Below are positions 35,943-45,620 of a DNA stretch of 64,000 bases, in pieces. The DNA lies in assembly GCA_010672785.1 (NCBI GenBank), contig JAAHFX010000002.1, positions 387,493-451,492 on the forward strand. Reading direction: 5' to 3'. The stretch comes from Sphaerospermopsis sp. SIO1G1. GTDB lineage: Bacteria; Cyanobacteriota; Cyanobacteriia; Cyanobacteriales; Nostocaceae. The notes under the pieces are model-generated. The model had not been told where the DNA came from. It saw only the letters and a program-made list of their open reading frames with translations, and ran no database searches. Each line of letters starts with the position of its first letter. Position 1 is the first letter of the stretch. The position numbers and the translations under genes are program-made.

Positions 35943-36686
35943 TTACTCTACTGCGGTAGCAGTTGTTCCTTCATTAGATGGCGGTAGAGTTGGCAATTCT
36001 AGACAGTATCCTGCTCCATAAACCGTTTTGATGTAACGAGGATGTCTTGGATCTGGCTCTAGTTTGGTTCTTAGATGGCGAATATGCACCCTAATAGTTT
36101 CAATGTCATCATCAGGGTCATAACCCCAAACTTCCCGCAGAATTTCACTGGGAGAAACTGTCTGTCCATGACGTTGTAATAAGCAATGGAGTAACTCAAA
36201 TTCTAAATGAGTCAGTTTGACGGTTTCACCAAACCAAATAGCTTCAAATCTTTCTGGAACAAGGGTGAGAGATCCATAGTTGAGAATTTCACTATGTTTT
36301 GCGGCTTGAGGTATGCGGTCTGTACGTCGTAGTAAAGCTCTAACTCTTGCCAGCATTTCTTCTACTTCAAAAGGCTTGGTCAAGTAGTCATCTGCACCGG
36401 CGTTGAAACCTTCCACTTTATATTGAGTCTGACTTAAAGCCGTCAACATAAGGATAGGAATTTCGGCTGTACGTTCATCTCGACGTAAACGTTGGCAAAT
36501 GGTAAAACCATCTACTTTCGGTAACATTAAATCGAGCATGATTAAGTCTGGTTGTAGCTGGAGTGCCAGCGCCTGACCTTTGATGCCGTCTTCCGCTTGA
36601 CTAACATCGTAACCAGCCATTTCTAAGTTGACGGCAACTAGTTCTGAAATAGCTGGGTCATCGTCTATGACAAGAATCCTCGGCAT
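35943..36686 (-). CDS. rpaA: Response regulator RpaA (OmpR/PhoB family)
   Basis: 247 aa. Receiver domain (about 1-120) with DDD acidic pocket ([10 protein letters not shown]), phospho-acceptor Asp in [14 protein letters not shown] (D52 region), [10 protein letters not shown] and [13 protein letters not shown]; then a winged-helix DNA-binding domain with [40 protein letters not shown] and [13 protein letters not shown]. The whole sequence, especially [22 protein letters not shown] and [18 protein letters not shown], fits RpaA, the master circadian output regulator phosphorylated by SasA, rather than RpaB. Identification is from memory of the family. Confidence 0.88.
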   Translation of the reverse strand: MPRILVIDDDPAISELVAVNLEMAGYDVSQAEDGIKGQALALQLQPDLIMLDLMLPKVDGFTICQRLRRDERTAEIPILMLTALSQTQYKVEGFNAGADDYLTKPFEVEEMLARVRALLRRTDRIPQAAKHSEILNYGSLTLVPERFEAIWFGETVKLTHLEFELLHCLLQRHGQTVSPSEILREVWGYDPDDDIETIRVHIRHLRTKLEPDPRHPRYIKTVYGAGYCLELPTLPPSNEGTTATAVE

Positions 36687-36858
36687 TCTTAAAAAATTAT
36701 GACTACTTTATTTAAGGATAAATTAAGAACCTTTGAGATATACAAAGATTACTATTTCAATGATAAAAAAGTTTTCAAATCTAATATAAATATTAAGATT
36801 AAAGGATTGTGAAATCAATACTAAACGCTAATTGAGAAGAAAGTTAACACAACACAAT

Positions 36859-37941
36859 ATGTTTAAATCTACATACAATCCGCCATGTTTCTTAAAAAAT
36901 GGTGCAGCTATGACTGCTTACGTTGCTTTATGGGCGGGACGTAATTGGGAAAATAAAACTATTCACCCAGAACCACCATATCAACAGATCGTATTTTCCG
37001 GAGGGCAGGATGTACCAATTTTTGGTTGGGTTGCTATTCCGGAAAATGCTCACAGTACGATTATTGGCACTTACGGTATTACGGGTGAGTTAGAACAGCA
37101 ATGGTTTTTAAGGACATTGGGGCGAAAAGCATATGCTCAAGGTTACGCTGTGGTTCTGTTTGATTGGAGAGCGCATGGTAAGACAGCGGAGTTATCCCCT
37201 ACTTTAACTTCTGATGGTTTATATGAAGGTGAAGATTTTGTCAAAATTGCCACAGAAGCTGTTCAGTTGGGCTGCCCTCGCAAATGCTGGTTTACTGGTT
37301 ATTCTTTAGGGGGACAGTTGGCGTTATGGGGTGTGAAAGCTGCCCAGGAATCGAGTTTAAGTGATATTGATTTTGCTGGTGGAGCAGTTATTTGTCCCAG
37401 TTTGGATTCTTGGCGATCGCTTACTTATTTAGTTACACATCCTTTTGGTAGATATGTAGAATCTCGTATTGCTGGAGAACTAAAAAAATTAGCTTGGAAA
37501 CTACATCACAGTCATGATGGCCATTTTGATGCAGCAGCGATAGAAAGAGCAAATAGTATTTGGGGGTTTGATCAAGAATTAGTCATAGGTCGTTTAGGAT
37601 TTAATTCTGTGGAAGAATATTATCAAGCCAGTAGTGGTTTACATCTGTTACCTAAGTTGCAAAAACCCACTTTCATTATTTATGCTGCTGATGATCCTTT
37701 ATTTCATCCTGATCTTGTAGATGATATAAAAACTATCTGTAGTCAAAATTCCCATATAGATTTATGTCTAACTAAATATGGTGGTCATGTTGGTTATATT
37801 AGTAGTCAAAAATGTCAAAATCAATTTCAAGATCCTGACCAATGGTGGGCTTGGAATCGCATTTTAGAGTGGATGGAAAAAACAGAAAATATAAATAATG
37901 GTGATCAAAAAAGTCTAGAGGTTTTGAATGGGTTAGTGTGA
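36859..37941 (+). CDS. Alpha/beta hydrolase, YheT-like
   Basis: 360 aa from ATG 36859; the frame opens nine codons earlier with a TTG. Catalytic triad visible: nucleophile Ser in GYSLGGQLALWG, Asp in YAADDPLFHPD and His in KYGGHVGYIS. The oxyanion-side motif and VVLFDWRAHGKT fit a lipase/esterase-type hydrolase of the YheT/embryogenesis-associated EMB8 group. No signal peptide. Substrate unknown. Divergent from rpaA. Confidence 0.8.
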   Translation: MFKSTYNPPCFLKNGAAMTAYVALWAGRNWENKTIHPEPPYQQIVFSGGQDVPIFGWVAIPENAHSTIIGTYGITGELEQQWFLRTLGRKAYAQGYAVVLFDWRAHGKTAELSPTLTSDGLYEGEDFVKIATEAVQLGCPRKCWFTGYSLGGQLALWGVKAAQESSLSDIDFAGGAVICPSLDSWRSLTYLVTHPFGRYVESRIAGELKKLAWKLHHSHDGHFDAAAIERANSIWGFDQELVIGRLGFNSVEEYYQASSGLHLLPKLQKPTFIIYAADDPLFHPDLVDDIKTICSQNSHIDLCLTKYGGHVGYISSQKCQNQFQDPDQWWAWNRILEWMEKTENINNGDQKSLEVLNGLV

Positions 37942-37979
37942 GAAAGCTTTATTTTGAATTGTTTCTTGCCTTTAAACAA

Positions 37980-38136
37980 ACACTTGTTACTGCCAACCTT
38001 AATTACTGAATTAAATTAAGATTCCCAGTCACCAATCACCAATCACCAATCACTTGTTACTACCAACCCTAATGACTGATTAAATTAAGATTCCCACTCA
38101 CCAATCACCAGTCACCAATCACCAATCACTTTTTCA
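37980..38136. repeat. ~70-bp direct repeat with CAATCAC heptads
   Basis: Two tandem blocks, CACTTGTTACTGCCAACC... at 37980 and CACTTGTTACTACCAACC... at 38051, each followed by a TTAAATTAAGATTCCCA segment and CACCAAT heptads. A third partial end (CACTTTTTCAATAAACCC) follows. Confidence 0.7.
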
Positions 38137-38143
38137 ATAAACC

Positions 38144-39538
38144 CTATTTAGTAACTTGTAAAACCACCAATGTCATATCATCATTATTTTGACGATCAGA
38201 GCCAATAAAATCCTGAACCTTATCAAACAAATAGTCAACAATTGCCTGGGGACTATTACAATAACGACAAGCAGAATTAAAAGAAGTGATGAAATTTTCT
38301 TCATCAAAGCGATCGCCACTGGCTGCTGCTGCATCCGTAAAGCCATCAGTATAATAGATCACGGTATCGCCTGATTCTAATTGTGCCTGTCCATTTTCAT
38401 ATTGACTATTAGCATCTAAACCAACCAACATTCCTTCCGTATCTAACCTACTTATGGTTTGAGTGGCAGCGTGCCACCATAAAGGCGGATTATGGGCAGC
38501 ATTACTATAAGATAAAACTCTTGTCATCGGGTTATATTCAGAATAAAACATAGTTACAAAGCGGTGAGAATTTTCTAAATCTGCATACATAACACGATTC
38601 AAATTTTGTAAAATTCCCGCTGCCGAATTTCCATGTAAGACTTCACCCCTAAGCATTCCCCGCAACATCGTCATAATTAAACCAGCAGGAACACCTTTAC
38701 CCATCACATCTCCAATTACTACCGCCCAGTTCACATCTTTTTGATTCCCATTTTGAATGTGATTTGACTTCAACTGATTGTGATTGGTACAAATAAAATC
38801 ATAATAATCTCCACCTACACGATTAGCTGGTTTACAGCGTGCAGCTACAATTGCCCCAGGAATAGTAGGACATTGACGAGGTAGAAGTCGGCGTTGAATT
38901 TCTGCGCCAATTTCTAATTCTTGATCTAACCGTTCTTTTTTCTTCAGTTCTACAGCTAATTCATCGTTTTCAATTGCTACTGCTGTTTGATCCGCTACTA
39001 GTCTAACTAATTTTTGCCGCGTTTCTGTCCAACTATATTCAGGATCTCGGCTTAAAACATAAAGCCATCCCCTTTCTGTATGCTTAACTAAAATCGCAGT
39101 CCCAAAAATTTGCACATCAGGGCCTAAATGTCTGTGCATATAATCATCTAAGATTCCGGTGGATGTGGAAAGAGGCACAGAATTAGGTAAAAATGTAATT
39201 TGGCTACTAGCAATTTCTAAAGCTTTACGGATATTTTTTCTCTGTTGACTATCTTGCCAATGAAGTTGTTCTAATCTAACTTGACCATTGGGTTTATAAA
39301 GAAATAAGGCACTACCATCAGCATCTGTAACTCTTGCCGCCATGAGGGGAATCAATTCTAAAAACTGATTCAAATTATTAAAACTTCTTAAAGCAAATCC
39401 TAAAGAACTAAGTAAGTCTTGGATTTTATTTTGTTCTCTATGCAGCCTGGCCACAAGTTCTCTCAATGCCACAACTGGAGTGACATCTGTAGTGGCACTA
39501 TTATTATTTTCTGTGGAATGATGAGGAAATTGAGACAC
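38144..39538 (-). CDS. GAF domain plus PP2C-type SpoIIE phosphatase (RsbU-like)
   Basis: 464 aa. N-terminal GAF-like sensory domain (about 35-200: LLSSLGFALRSFNNLNQFLEL...QKLVRLVADQTAVAIEND), short coiled coil with the RsbU linker motif (LEIGAEIQRRLLPRQ), then a SpoIIE/PP2C domain: GGDYYDF, VIGDVMGKGVPAGLIM, NAAHNPPLWW, YYTDGFTDA and NNDDMTLVVL with metal-binding Asp residues. Such phosphatases dephosphorylate anti-sigma antagonist (STAS) proteins in partner-switching pathways. No STAS or anti-sigma gene is adjacent, so the partner is unknown. Confidence 0.9.
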   Translation of the reverse strand: MSQFPHHSTENNNSATTDVTPVVALRELVARLHREQNKIQDLLSSLGFALRSFNNLNQFLELIPLMAARVTDADGSALFLYKPNGQVRLEQLHWQDSQQRKNIRKALEIASSQITFLPNSVPLSTSTGILDDYMHRHLGPDVQIFGTAILVKHTERGWLYVLSRDPEYSWTETRQKLVRLVADQTAVAIENDELAVELKKKERLDQELEIGAEIQRRLLPRQCPTIPGAIVAARCKPANRVGGDYYDFICTNHNQLKSNHIQNGNQKDVNWAVVIGDVMGKGVPAGLIMTMLRGMLRGEVLHGNSAAGILQNLNRVMYADLENSHRFVTMFYSEYNPMTRVLSYSNAAHNPPLWWHAATQTISRLDTEGMLVGLDANSQYENGQAQLESGDTVIYYTDGFTDAAAASGDRFDEENFITSFNSACRYCNSPQAIVDYLFDKVQDFIGSDRQNNDDMTLVVLQVTK

Positions 39539-39869
39539 AGGTATTTGTACTATTATTTGTGATATTAACAGATGGTAAATTAGGATTTTTGATCAATTAC
39601 TGGCTGGTGGTATCGCTCAATCATATTCGGAAAAATTTATTATTTTAGCAAGAGTATAAAGACTGAGGGTGTGATAGTATTTATTTCGGCATTAAGTTAA
39701 TTGGTTGATTGGATGTTATTTGTAGCTGATGGTTGTGGGTTTTTTCTTAAAACCTAGTCTAGTATAAAATGACTATTGTGATTCGGCTATAAGTGTCTCA
39801 AATTTTTTTAGTCTCCGATTTTGATACATTTTGATGCGCTTGATGCACGGGTTTTCAACTATTTTACCC

Positions 39870-39950
39870 TAAATCCTTGCACTTTTAAGATTTTAAATTG
39901 CCCAAAACCATTTACATGTCATGTTTTCACATTTATTCAGCAAACCCTAA
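39870..39950. repeat. Family B element, right part
   Basis: CCTTGCACTTTTAAGATTTT, CATTTACATGTCATGTTTTC and CACATTTATTCAGCAAACCC align with the right portion of the complete element at 26848-27038. Confidence 0.55.
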
Positions 39951-39964
39951 TTACTAAAAAAACT

Positions 39965-40131
39965 AGGACTTATGCAAAACTCTAAATAGGGGTTGCAGCA
40001 AAAAGTCCTTCAGCAAAAAAAAGGGTCATAAAAGGCATAATCGGACAGAGGTTAAGATAAGTTTTCGTTGTTTTCCTGCTAATAAAAAGGTGAGAATTTT
40101 CTTTCTGTGTTACTGTCTTTCCGTAAGTCCT
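39965..40131. repeat. Family A element
   Basis: AGGACTTATGCA at the left and CGTAAGTCCT at the right, 167 bp. Its right end adjoins the first codon of a truncated reading frame. Confidence 0.6.
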
Positions 40132-40133
40132 GA

Positions 40134-40451
40134 TTTTTTTCACCAGGATTAATAGGTTTAATAATATCATTCAATCAATTAGCAAATCTTTCTAAAGCCG
40201 CTATCATAATTACTTATGAAGAAATTTCTGAGGGAACAGATTTTGTAGCTTGGAAAGATGTTAAAGCAATTAACTACAAGCATTACAAAAATGGTATGCA
40301 GGAACTAGAAATTAAATATTTAAACCATAAATTACAGCGCAAAGAAATATCAATTTATATTGATGATTTAACGGACTCTTCATCTTCAATTCAATATGCC
40401 GCAGATTTAGCGGTATTCAATGGCAATATGGTCATATATATACTGGTTTAA
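40134..40451 (+). pseudogene. 5'-truncated gene remnant, unknown family
   Basis: An uninterrupted frame of 105 codons from the family A element to TAA at 40449-40451 without a usable ATG at its beginning (first Met is internal, YKNGMQELE). The translation (SEGTDFVAWKDVKAINYKHY, then LEIKYLNHKLQRKEISIYID, then DLTDSSSSIQYAADLAVFNG) looks like real protein rather than random sequence. The 5' part appears to have been lost at the element insertion point. Could also be translated from a non-ATG start; family not recognised. Confidence 0.45.
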
Positions 40452-40535
40452 ATTTTAGTTATCATTTATATATTTAACTCTGTGTAAATAAATGGGAATA
40501 AGGGCATAGTCAAAAACTACACCCCTAAAATTAAC

Positions 40536-41942
40536 CTAAAGTTGCTTCACCTCACTAACCAACTTAGCTACCATATCCTTAGCACTACCAAATAACATAG
40601 TCGTCTTATCCTTATAAAACAACTCATTTTGTATTCCAGCAAAACCAGCACTCATACTACGTTTAATCACAATAGTCTGTTTGGCTTTATCAACTTCCAA
40701 CACAGGCATTCCATAAATTGGACTATTCTTATCACTACGCGCCGCAGGATTAACAACATCATTAGCACCAATCACTAACGCTACATCAGCTTGATCAAAC
40801 TGGGGATTAATATCCTCCATATCATACAACTGTGTATAATCAACATTAGCTTCAGCTAACAACACATTCATATGTCCTGGCATTCTTCCCGCTACAGGAT
40901 GGATCGCATATTTCACATCCACACCCAAGCGTTCTAATTGATCTGACAACTCCCGAACACTATGCTGGGCTTGGGCTACAGCCATTCCATATCCCGGTAC
41001 AACCACCACAGAACGGGCATATCCTAACATCATTGCTCCCTCTTCAGGATCAATACTGCGGACGGTTTGATCACCTGTAGTAGCACCACCAGCACCACCA
41101 CTAGTAGTAGAAACTGAACCAAAAGCACTAAACAGAACACTGAATATAGTTCGGTTCATTCCTTTACACATGATTTCTGTGAGGATGATACCGGAAGCAC
41201 CCACCAAAGCACCAGCGATGATTAACATATTGTTCATCACCACAAAACCAGCAGCCGCCGCAGCTATACCAGAGAGGGAGTTTAACAATGATATTACCAC
41301 CGGCATATCACCGCCACCGATAGGTAAAACGAACATCACACCCAAAAAGAGGGAGACTCCCACTACCCCTAAAAATACTGGGATACTTTCTGGATTTAAG
41401 ATAAAATAAGCACTGCCAGCAATGTAAGCACTTAACAGTAAGAAGTTAAAGGGTTGTTGTAAGGGAAAGGTAATTGGTGTCCCGCTGATTAAACCTTGTA
41501 ATTTTGCAAACGCTAAAAAACTACCTGTTAAAGTGACACCACCAATTAACACATCCAACAACATGGAAATGTTAATTTCTAAAGGTATAGATTGACCAGC
41601 ATCTACTAATCGCCAAAATTCAGCCACAGCAATTAAAGCGGAAGATGCACCACCTAAACCGTTTAGTAAACCTACCATTTGTGGCATTTGGGTCATTTGC
41701 ACTTTGTAAGCAGCAAAAGCACCTATAGCTGAACCAATGGCCAAACCTACCAAAATCATTTGATAGTTTAATACTTGTTGATCCAGCAATGTGGCAACTA
41801 CAGCAAATAGCATTCCCACAGCAGCAAGTAAATTACCATTTCTAGCTGTAGCAGGTGAACCTAATTTCTTTAACCCAAAGATAAATAATGACGCAGCGAC
41901 TAAATATGTCAACTGTATTCCAGTAGGTAAAAAATCACTCAT
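40536..41942 (-). CDS. pntB: NAD(P) transhydrogenase subunit beta
   Basis: 468 aa. About nine membrane helices in the first ~280 residues, then the NADP(H)-binding domain III (MMLGYARSVVVVPGYGMAVAQAQH... with GYGMAVAQ and VLLAEANVDY, ALVIGANDVVNPAAR). Catalyses proton-coupled hydride transfer between NADH and NADP+ with the PntA subunits, in the cytoplasmic/thylakoid membrane. Its start overlaps the stop of pntA2 by 4 bp (ATGA at 41939-41942). Confidence 0.96.
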   Translation of the reverse strand: MSDFLPTGIQLTYLVAASLFIFGLKKLGSPATARNGNLLAAVGMLFAVVATLLDQQVLNYQMILVGLAIGSAIGAFAAYKVQMTQMPQMVGLLNGLGGASSALIAVAEFWRLVDAGQSIPLEINISMLLDVLIGGVTLTGSFLAFAKLQGLISGTPITFPLQQPFNFLLLSAYIAGSAYFILNPESIPVFLGVVGVSLFLGVMFVLPIGGGDMPVVISLLNSLSGIAAAAAGFVVMNNMLIIAGALVGASGIILTEIMCKGMNRTIFSVLFSAFGSVSTTSGGAGGATTGDQTVRSIDPEEGAMMLGYARSVVVVPGYGMAVAQAQHSVRELSDQLERLGVDVKYAIHPVAGRMPGHMNVLLAEANVDYTQLYDMEDINPQFDQADVALVIGANDVVNPAARSDKNSPIYGMPVLEVDKAKQTIVIKRSMSAGFAGIQNELFYKDKTTMLFGSAKDMVAKLVSEVKQL

Positions 41943-42232
41943 GCTTTACTTTCCTTTTTCTTAAACATTTGCAGCATTCTGTCAGTTACTAAAAAACCAC
42001 CAACAACGTTAACCATTGCTAAGATGACTGCAATTAAACCGAGAATTACAGATAAATTAGTGTTTTTCTCCCCTGCTGCAAGAATTGCACCAATTACGGA
42101 AATGCCGGAAATGGCGTTAGAACCTGACATTAGGGGGGTGTGTAATGTAGGGGGTACTTTGTTAATGACCTCAAAGCCTATAAATGAGGCTAAAACAAGT
42201 ACGAATAAAGCCGCTAGTAATGTTTCTGTCAT
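41939..42232 (-). CDS. pntA2: NAD(P) transhydrogenase subunit alpha part 2
   Basis: 97 aa, three membrane helices (LLAALFVLVLASFIGFEVI, ISGISVIGAILAAG, LSVILGLIAVILAMVNVVGG). This is the membrane portion of PntA that in E. coli is fused to the NAD-binding domain; in cyanobacteria it is a separate gene, as here. Middle gene of the three-gene operon; ATGA overlap with pntB. Confidence 0.95.
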   Translation of the reverse strand: MTETLLAALFVLVLASFIGFEVINKVPPTLHTPLMSGSNAISGISVIGAILAAGEKNTNLSVILGLIAVILAMVNVVGGFLVTDRMLQMFKKKESKA

Positions 42233-42257
42233 GTTGATTTTGAGATTTAGATTTTTA

Positions 42258-42285
42258 TGTCACGCAGAGACGCAGAGGCGCAGAG
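42258..42285. repeat. CGCAGAGA-type low-complexity string
   Basis: CACGCAGAGACGCAGAGGCGCAG in the 147-bp gap between pntA1 and pntA2; the complementary type occurs at 787. Confidence 0.5.
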
Positions 42286-42379
42286 AGAATTGAGAAAACA
42301 AATAAAAAATCTCTCTTAAACTTTCTTACCTCTGTTAACTCTGTGACTCTGTGGTTTGTTTCTTTAAAAAGCCTTGAAA

Positions 42380-43534
42380 CTAAACCGCTACAGTTTGCAA
42401 AGCATCCTTAACTCTCTGGTTTCTAATTTCTCCACCATGAGTAACACAAGCTGCATCAACAATGTCATCTTCAAAGTTGACTTGTAGTTCTTTGTCTTTA
42501 ATAATCAACTGCATTAAAGATGTGATATTTTTGGCATACAGTTGACTAGCGTGGACTGGCATGGATGAAGGTAGGTTTATTGGTCCAATTATGGTGACAC
42601 CGTTGTAAATAATATCTTTACCTGCTTCTGTACAAGCACAGTTTCCACCTTGTTCTGCGGCTAAGTCTACTATGACTGAACCCGGTTTCATGGCTTTTAC
42701 CATTTCTTCTGTTACCAGTAAGGGAGCTTTTCTTCCTGGTACTTGGGCGGTAGTGATGACTGCATCAGCATTTTTGACGACTTGGGCTACTAATTCTTGA
42801 GTGCGTTTTTTACTATCTTCAGAAATTTCTTTAGCGTAACCACCTGCTGCTGTGGTTTCTTCTTCTAGTTTGACTTCGACGAATTTCGCTCCCAAACTCT
42901 GTACTTCTTCTTTCACAGCAGGGCGAATATCAAATGCCTCTACCATTGCTCCTAGTCTACGGGCTGTGGCGATCGCCTGTAAACCTGCTACCCCAGCACC
43001 CATAATAAATACTTTGGCTGGGCGAATTGTACCCGCTGCTGTGGTTAACATGGGGAAGTATTTGGGTAATGCTGCTGCTGCTAAAAGTACAGTTTTATAC
43101 CCTGCTAATGATGCTTGGGAAGATAAAGCATCCATACTTTGGGCCCTGGTTGTACGGGGGATCAATTCCATACTCAAGGCTGTAATTTGCTTATCTGCCA
43201 GTTGTTTGGCAATGATAGGATTACCTAAAGGGTTGAGAAAGCTAATTAAAACTGATCCGGGTTTGAGTAAGTCAACTTCAGAACTGCCATTTTCTCTTTC
43301 TTGGGGAGGGCTAACTTTCAGTAATATATCCGCTTCTCCCCATAATTTAGCAGTATCATTAACTACTATAGCTCCGGCAGCTTCATAATCTGCGTCGGTA
43401 AAATATGCTTTTTCTCCTGCCCCACTTTCTACGTAAATTTCCAGTCCTTGTTTGACTAATTTAGCTACTGTGTCAGGTATCAATGATACGCGACGTTCGC
43501 TCACTTCTATTTCTTTCGCAACTGCTATTTTCAT
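42380..43534 (-). CDS. pntA1: NAD(P) transhydrogenase subunit alpha part 1
   Basis: 384 aa, the soluble NAD(H)-binding domain I. N-terminal KEIEVSERRVSLIPDTVAKL and AGEKAYFTDADYEAAGA of the alanine dehydrogenase/PNT-N fold; NAD-binding Rossmann motif VFIMGAGVAGLQAIATARRLGA (GAGVAG), then VEAFDIRPAVKEEVQSLGA and VDLAAEQGGN. First gene of the pntA1-pntA2-pntB operon; AAGGAG-like purines (GAGGAGATTTC) precede the ATG. Confidence 0.96.
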   Translation of the reverse strand: MKIAVAKEIEVSERRVSLIPDTVAKLVKQGLEIYVESGAGEKAYFTDADYEAAGAIVVNDTAKLWGEADILLKVSPPQERENGSSEVDLLKPGSVLISFLNPLGNPIIAKQLADKQITALSMELIPRTTRAQSMDALSSQASLAGYKTVLLAAAALPKYFPMLTTAAGTIRPAKVFIMGAGVAGLQAIATARRLGAMVEAFDIRPAVKEEVQSLGAKFVEVKLEEETTAAGGYAKEISEDSKKRTQELVAQVVKNADAVITTAQVPGRKAPLLVTEEMVKAMKPGSVIVDLAAEQGGNCACTEAGKDIIYNGVTIIGPINLPSSMPVHASQLYAKNITSLMQLIIKDKELQVNFEDDIVDAACVTHGGEIRNQRVKDALQTVAV

Positions 43535-44395
43535 GAAATCTCCTCAAGATGAATATAAGATTATTTGCTAACCTTTGTTTAACAAGATTCTGGATAAATT
43601 TTCATAAGTAGATTAAACTTTTTACATCAAGATCAAGGTCTTAAATTACAATTGTTTACTTCTATTCAGTGATGACTTTAATTTCTACCCCATAATTTTT
43701 AGGTTTATAGAATTTCTTGATTCTGATAAACTGGATTTTGACTATCCAAAAATTACTAATTTAGGTAATCACTACATATGTTAAGTTAAATTTTTGCTAA
43801 TACCTATATCTCTTCAGATTATTTTTGGGATTGCTTGGCGATTTTTTTGGCATTCTGTTAGCTTTTTACTTAAGCTAGTGTGTATATGATTTTGAACATT
43901 ATCGCATTTGGGATATAACTCTCAGGCTCTCTGGAATCAAGACTTTTGAATTAATACAGTATCTTTACTTACCACTGCACATTTTTTGGTGTTACTGATT
44001 TTCAATAGTATTTGCAAAACTAATTCTAATTTTATGTGATTAATTGACTACTAGCAAAAATGTTTACAATACTTCTAGTAAACAGGAAATAAACAAATTA
44101 ATGTATATTTCATTAGATTAGGAAACGCTACAAAATGTATGAGGATGAATTATTGACACACAGTTGAAAAATTCGATTACTACACTTTTCTGATTGTGAA
44201 AATATATCAATCTAATATTAAAACTTAATTTTAGGATCACACTGAGAGGCATAATTCAGATTTTAGCTATAAGAGGCACTTTGATATTAATTTTTCGTCT
44301 AGTATCCGACATATGGTAGTAAAGTTAAGTTAAATATATTAACAAGACTGTTACTTAAGAATACACAGATAAAATTTTTCAGAGGAAGACTAACT
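43535..44395. other. 861-bp divergent intergenic region
   Basis: AT-rich sequence between pntA1 (leftward) and the DUF2808 gene (rightward). I see no reading frame above about 60 codons that looks like protein, no family A-D repeat and no heptad array, which is unusual for a gap of this size here. Promoters for both flanking genes must lie within it. Confidence 0.4.
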
Positions 44396-44902
44396 ATGCG
44401 ACGTTTAATTTCTGCTTTAGCGGTAACTGGTTGTTTAATGACAAGTTTCCCATCTATAGTTTTAGCAAATCAAGGTTTTACTTTGTGGAGTGGTGTGAAA
44501 AGGGAAAATCAGTTACCCGCACATATGCAATTTGGTGGTAATAGATATTCCACAGATAGATATGTATTAACAATACCTGCGAAGAAGATGAAGTTAGCAG
44601 TTGCACAATTCGCTATTACCTATCCAGAATACTACGATGGTACTTTTGACGAAAACAAAATTGAAGTTCGGGTTAAAGGTAAGAGTTTGCCTTTAAGTGA
44701 AGTAAAATGGAATAAAGCAGGTAACATCATTGAAATTTTTCCAGAAGAACCCGTACCAGCTGGTAACACCGTGGAGTTAGTGTTCTCAAACGTGCAAAAT
44801 CCACCTTTTGGAGGAATGTACTATTTTAACTGTCAAATTCTTTCACCAGGGGATTTACCATTATTGCGTTATTTAGGATCTTGGGTACTGAGTATTGATT
44901 AA
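44396..44902 (+). CDS. DUF2808 domain secreted protein
   Basis: 168 aa. Signal peptide MRRLISALAVTGCLMTSFPS with cleavage after VLA (about residue 24). The mature part (YVLTIPAKKMKLAVAQFAIT, YDGTFDENKIEVRVKGKSLP, ...NPPFGGMYYFNCQILSPGD) is the DUF2808 pattern of cyanobacterial exported beta-sandwich-like proteins. Function unknown. AGAGGAAG lies at a suitable distance before the ATG. It precedes the rpmH cluster in the same direction but with a 139-bp gap. Confidence 0.88.
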   Translation: MRRLISALAVTGCLMTSFPSIVLANQGFTLWSGVKRENQLPAHMQFGGNRYSTDRYVLTIPAKKMKLAVAQFAITYPEYYDGTFDENKIEVRVKGKSLPLSEVKWNKAGNIIEIFPEEPVPAGNTVELVFSNVQNPPFGGMYYFNCQILSPGDLPLLRYLGSWVLSID

Positions 44903-45041
44903 TCAGTTAACAATTATCAGTTACTAGTAAATGAGGATTTGGAAATTGAAAAACTCAATCCAGAAAGGTGTTCTTATTGCTTGTAAAGTGGTAAAATAAC
45001 AGATTGTGACTTTTTATCAAAATCTCTAACGGACAATAATT

Positions 45042-45176
45042 ATGAAGAGAACTTTGGGCGGTACTTGTCGTAAAAGAAAGAGAACTTCTGGTTTTCGAGC
45101 GAGAATGCGGACACCAGACGGTAGAAACGTAATTAGAGCTAGAAGAAAAAAAGGTCGTCATCGTTTAAGTGTTTAG
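45042..45176 (+). CDS. rpmH: 50S ribosomal protein L34
   Basis: 44 aa: [18 protein letters not shown], then [17 protein letters not shown] and KKGRHRLSV. The highly basic sequence and F-R-x-R-M-x-T-x-x-G-R-x-V pattern are diagnostic. Part of the large subunit. First gene of the conserved rpmH-rnpA-yidC cluster; too short for ordinary ORF thresholds. ATG at 45042, stop at 45174-45176. Confidence 0.98.
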   Translation: MKRTLGGTCRKRKRTSGFRARMRTPDGRNVIRARRKKGRHRLSV

Positions 45177-45197
45177 GCATCCAGCAAAAGAGTAGCT

Positions 45198-45620
45198 GTG
45201 GCTTTGCCCAAAGCATATAGATTAAAATCCCGCAAAGACTTCCAAGCGGTTTTCCGTGAAGGAATTCGGTGTCATAGCTCTCATTTCACCTTGAGAGCTT
45301 TAAGGCCGTCATATCCACAAAAAGTGGATGGAAATGACGAAGTGAACACAGAAAAATCAACTAACGAACATAAACTCACTGAAACGAAAATTGGTGTTTC
45401 TGTAAGTACGAAAGTAAGTAAAAGAGCAGTAGTTCGTAATCGCCTCAAAAGACAAATCACGGCAGCATTGTATCAAATACTGCCCAAATTATCAGGTGGA
45501 TGGCGATTAGTAGTGATTGTAAAACCAAAGACAGCAGAATCTGAGTGCGTAAGCCAACAATTTCTGCAAGAATTAGAGCAGTTGTTGGTAAAAGCAGAGG
45601 TAATAAATGGGTATTCGTGA
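45198..45620 (+). CDS. rnpA: Ribonuclease P protein component
   Basis: 140 aa from GTG at 45198 (MALPKAYRLKSRKDFQAVF is the expected N-terminus). RNA-binding motif KRAVVRNRLKRQ is conserved. Binds the RNase P RNA and helps 5' maturation of tRNAs. An extra acidic/Lys-rich insertion (about residues 38-65, YPQKVDGNDEVNTEKSTNE) lengthens it relative to the ~115-aa bacterial norm. It follows rpmH by 21 bp and overlaps the next gene by 14 bp. Confidence 0.95.
   Translation: MALPKAYRLKSRKDFQAVFREGIRCHSSHFTLRALRPSYPQKVDGNDEVNTEKSTNEHKLTETKIGVSVSTKVSKRAVVRNRLKRQITAALYQILPKLSGGWRLVVIVKPKTAESECVSQQFLQELEQLLVKAEVINGYS

Larger units (their letters stand above)
39539..40133. other. Repeat-rich spacer
   Basis: Contains a family B right end (about 39870-39950, ending ATTTATTCAGCAAACCCTAA) and, 15 bp further, a family A element (39965-40131). 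Otherwise no supported gene. Confidence 0.45.
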
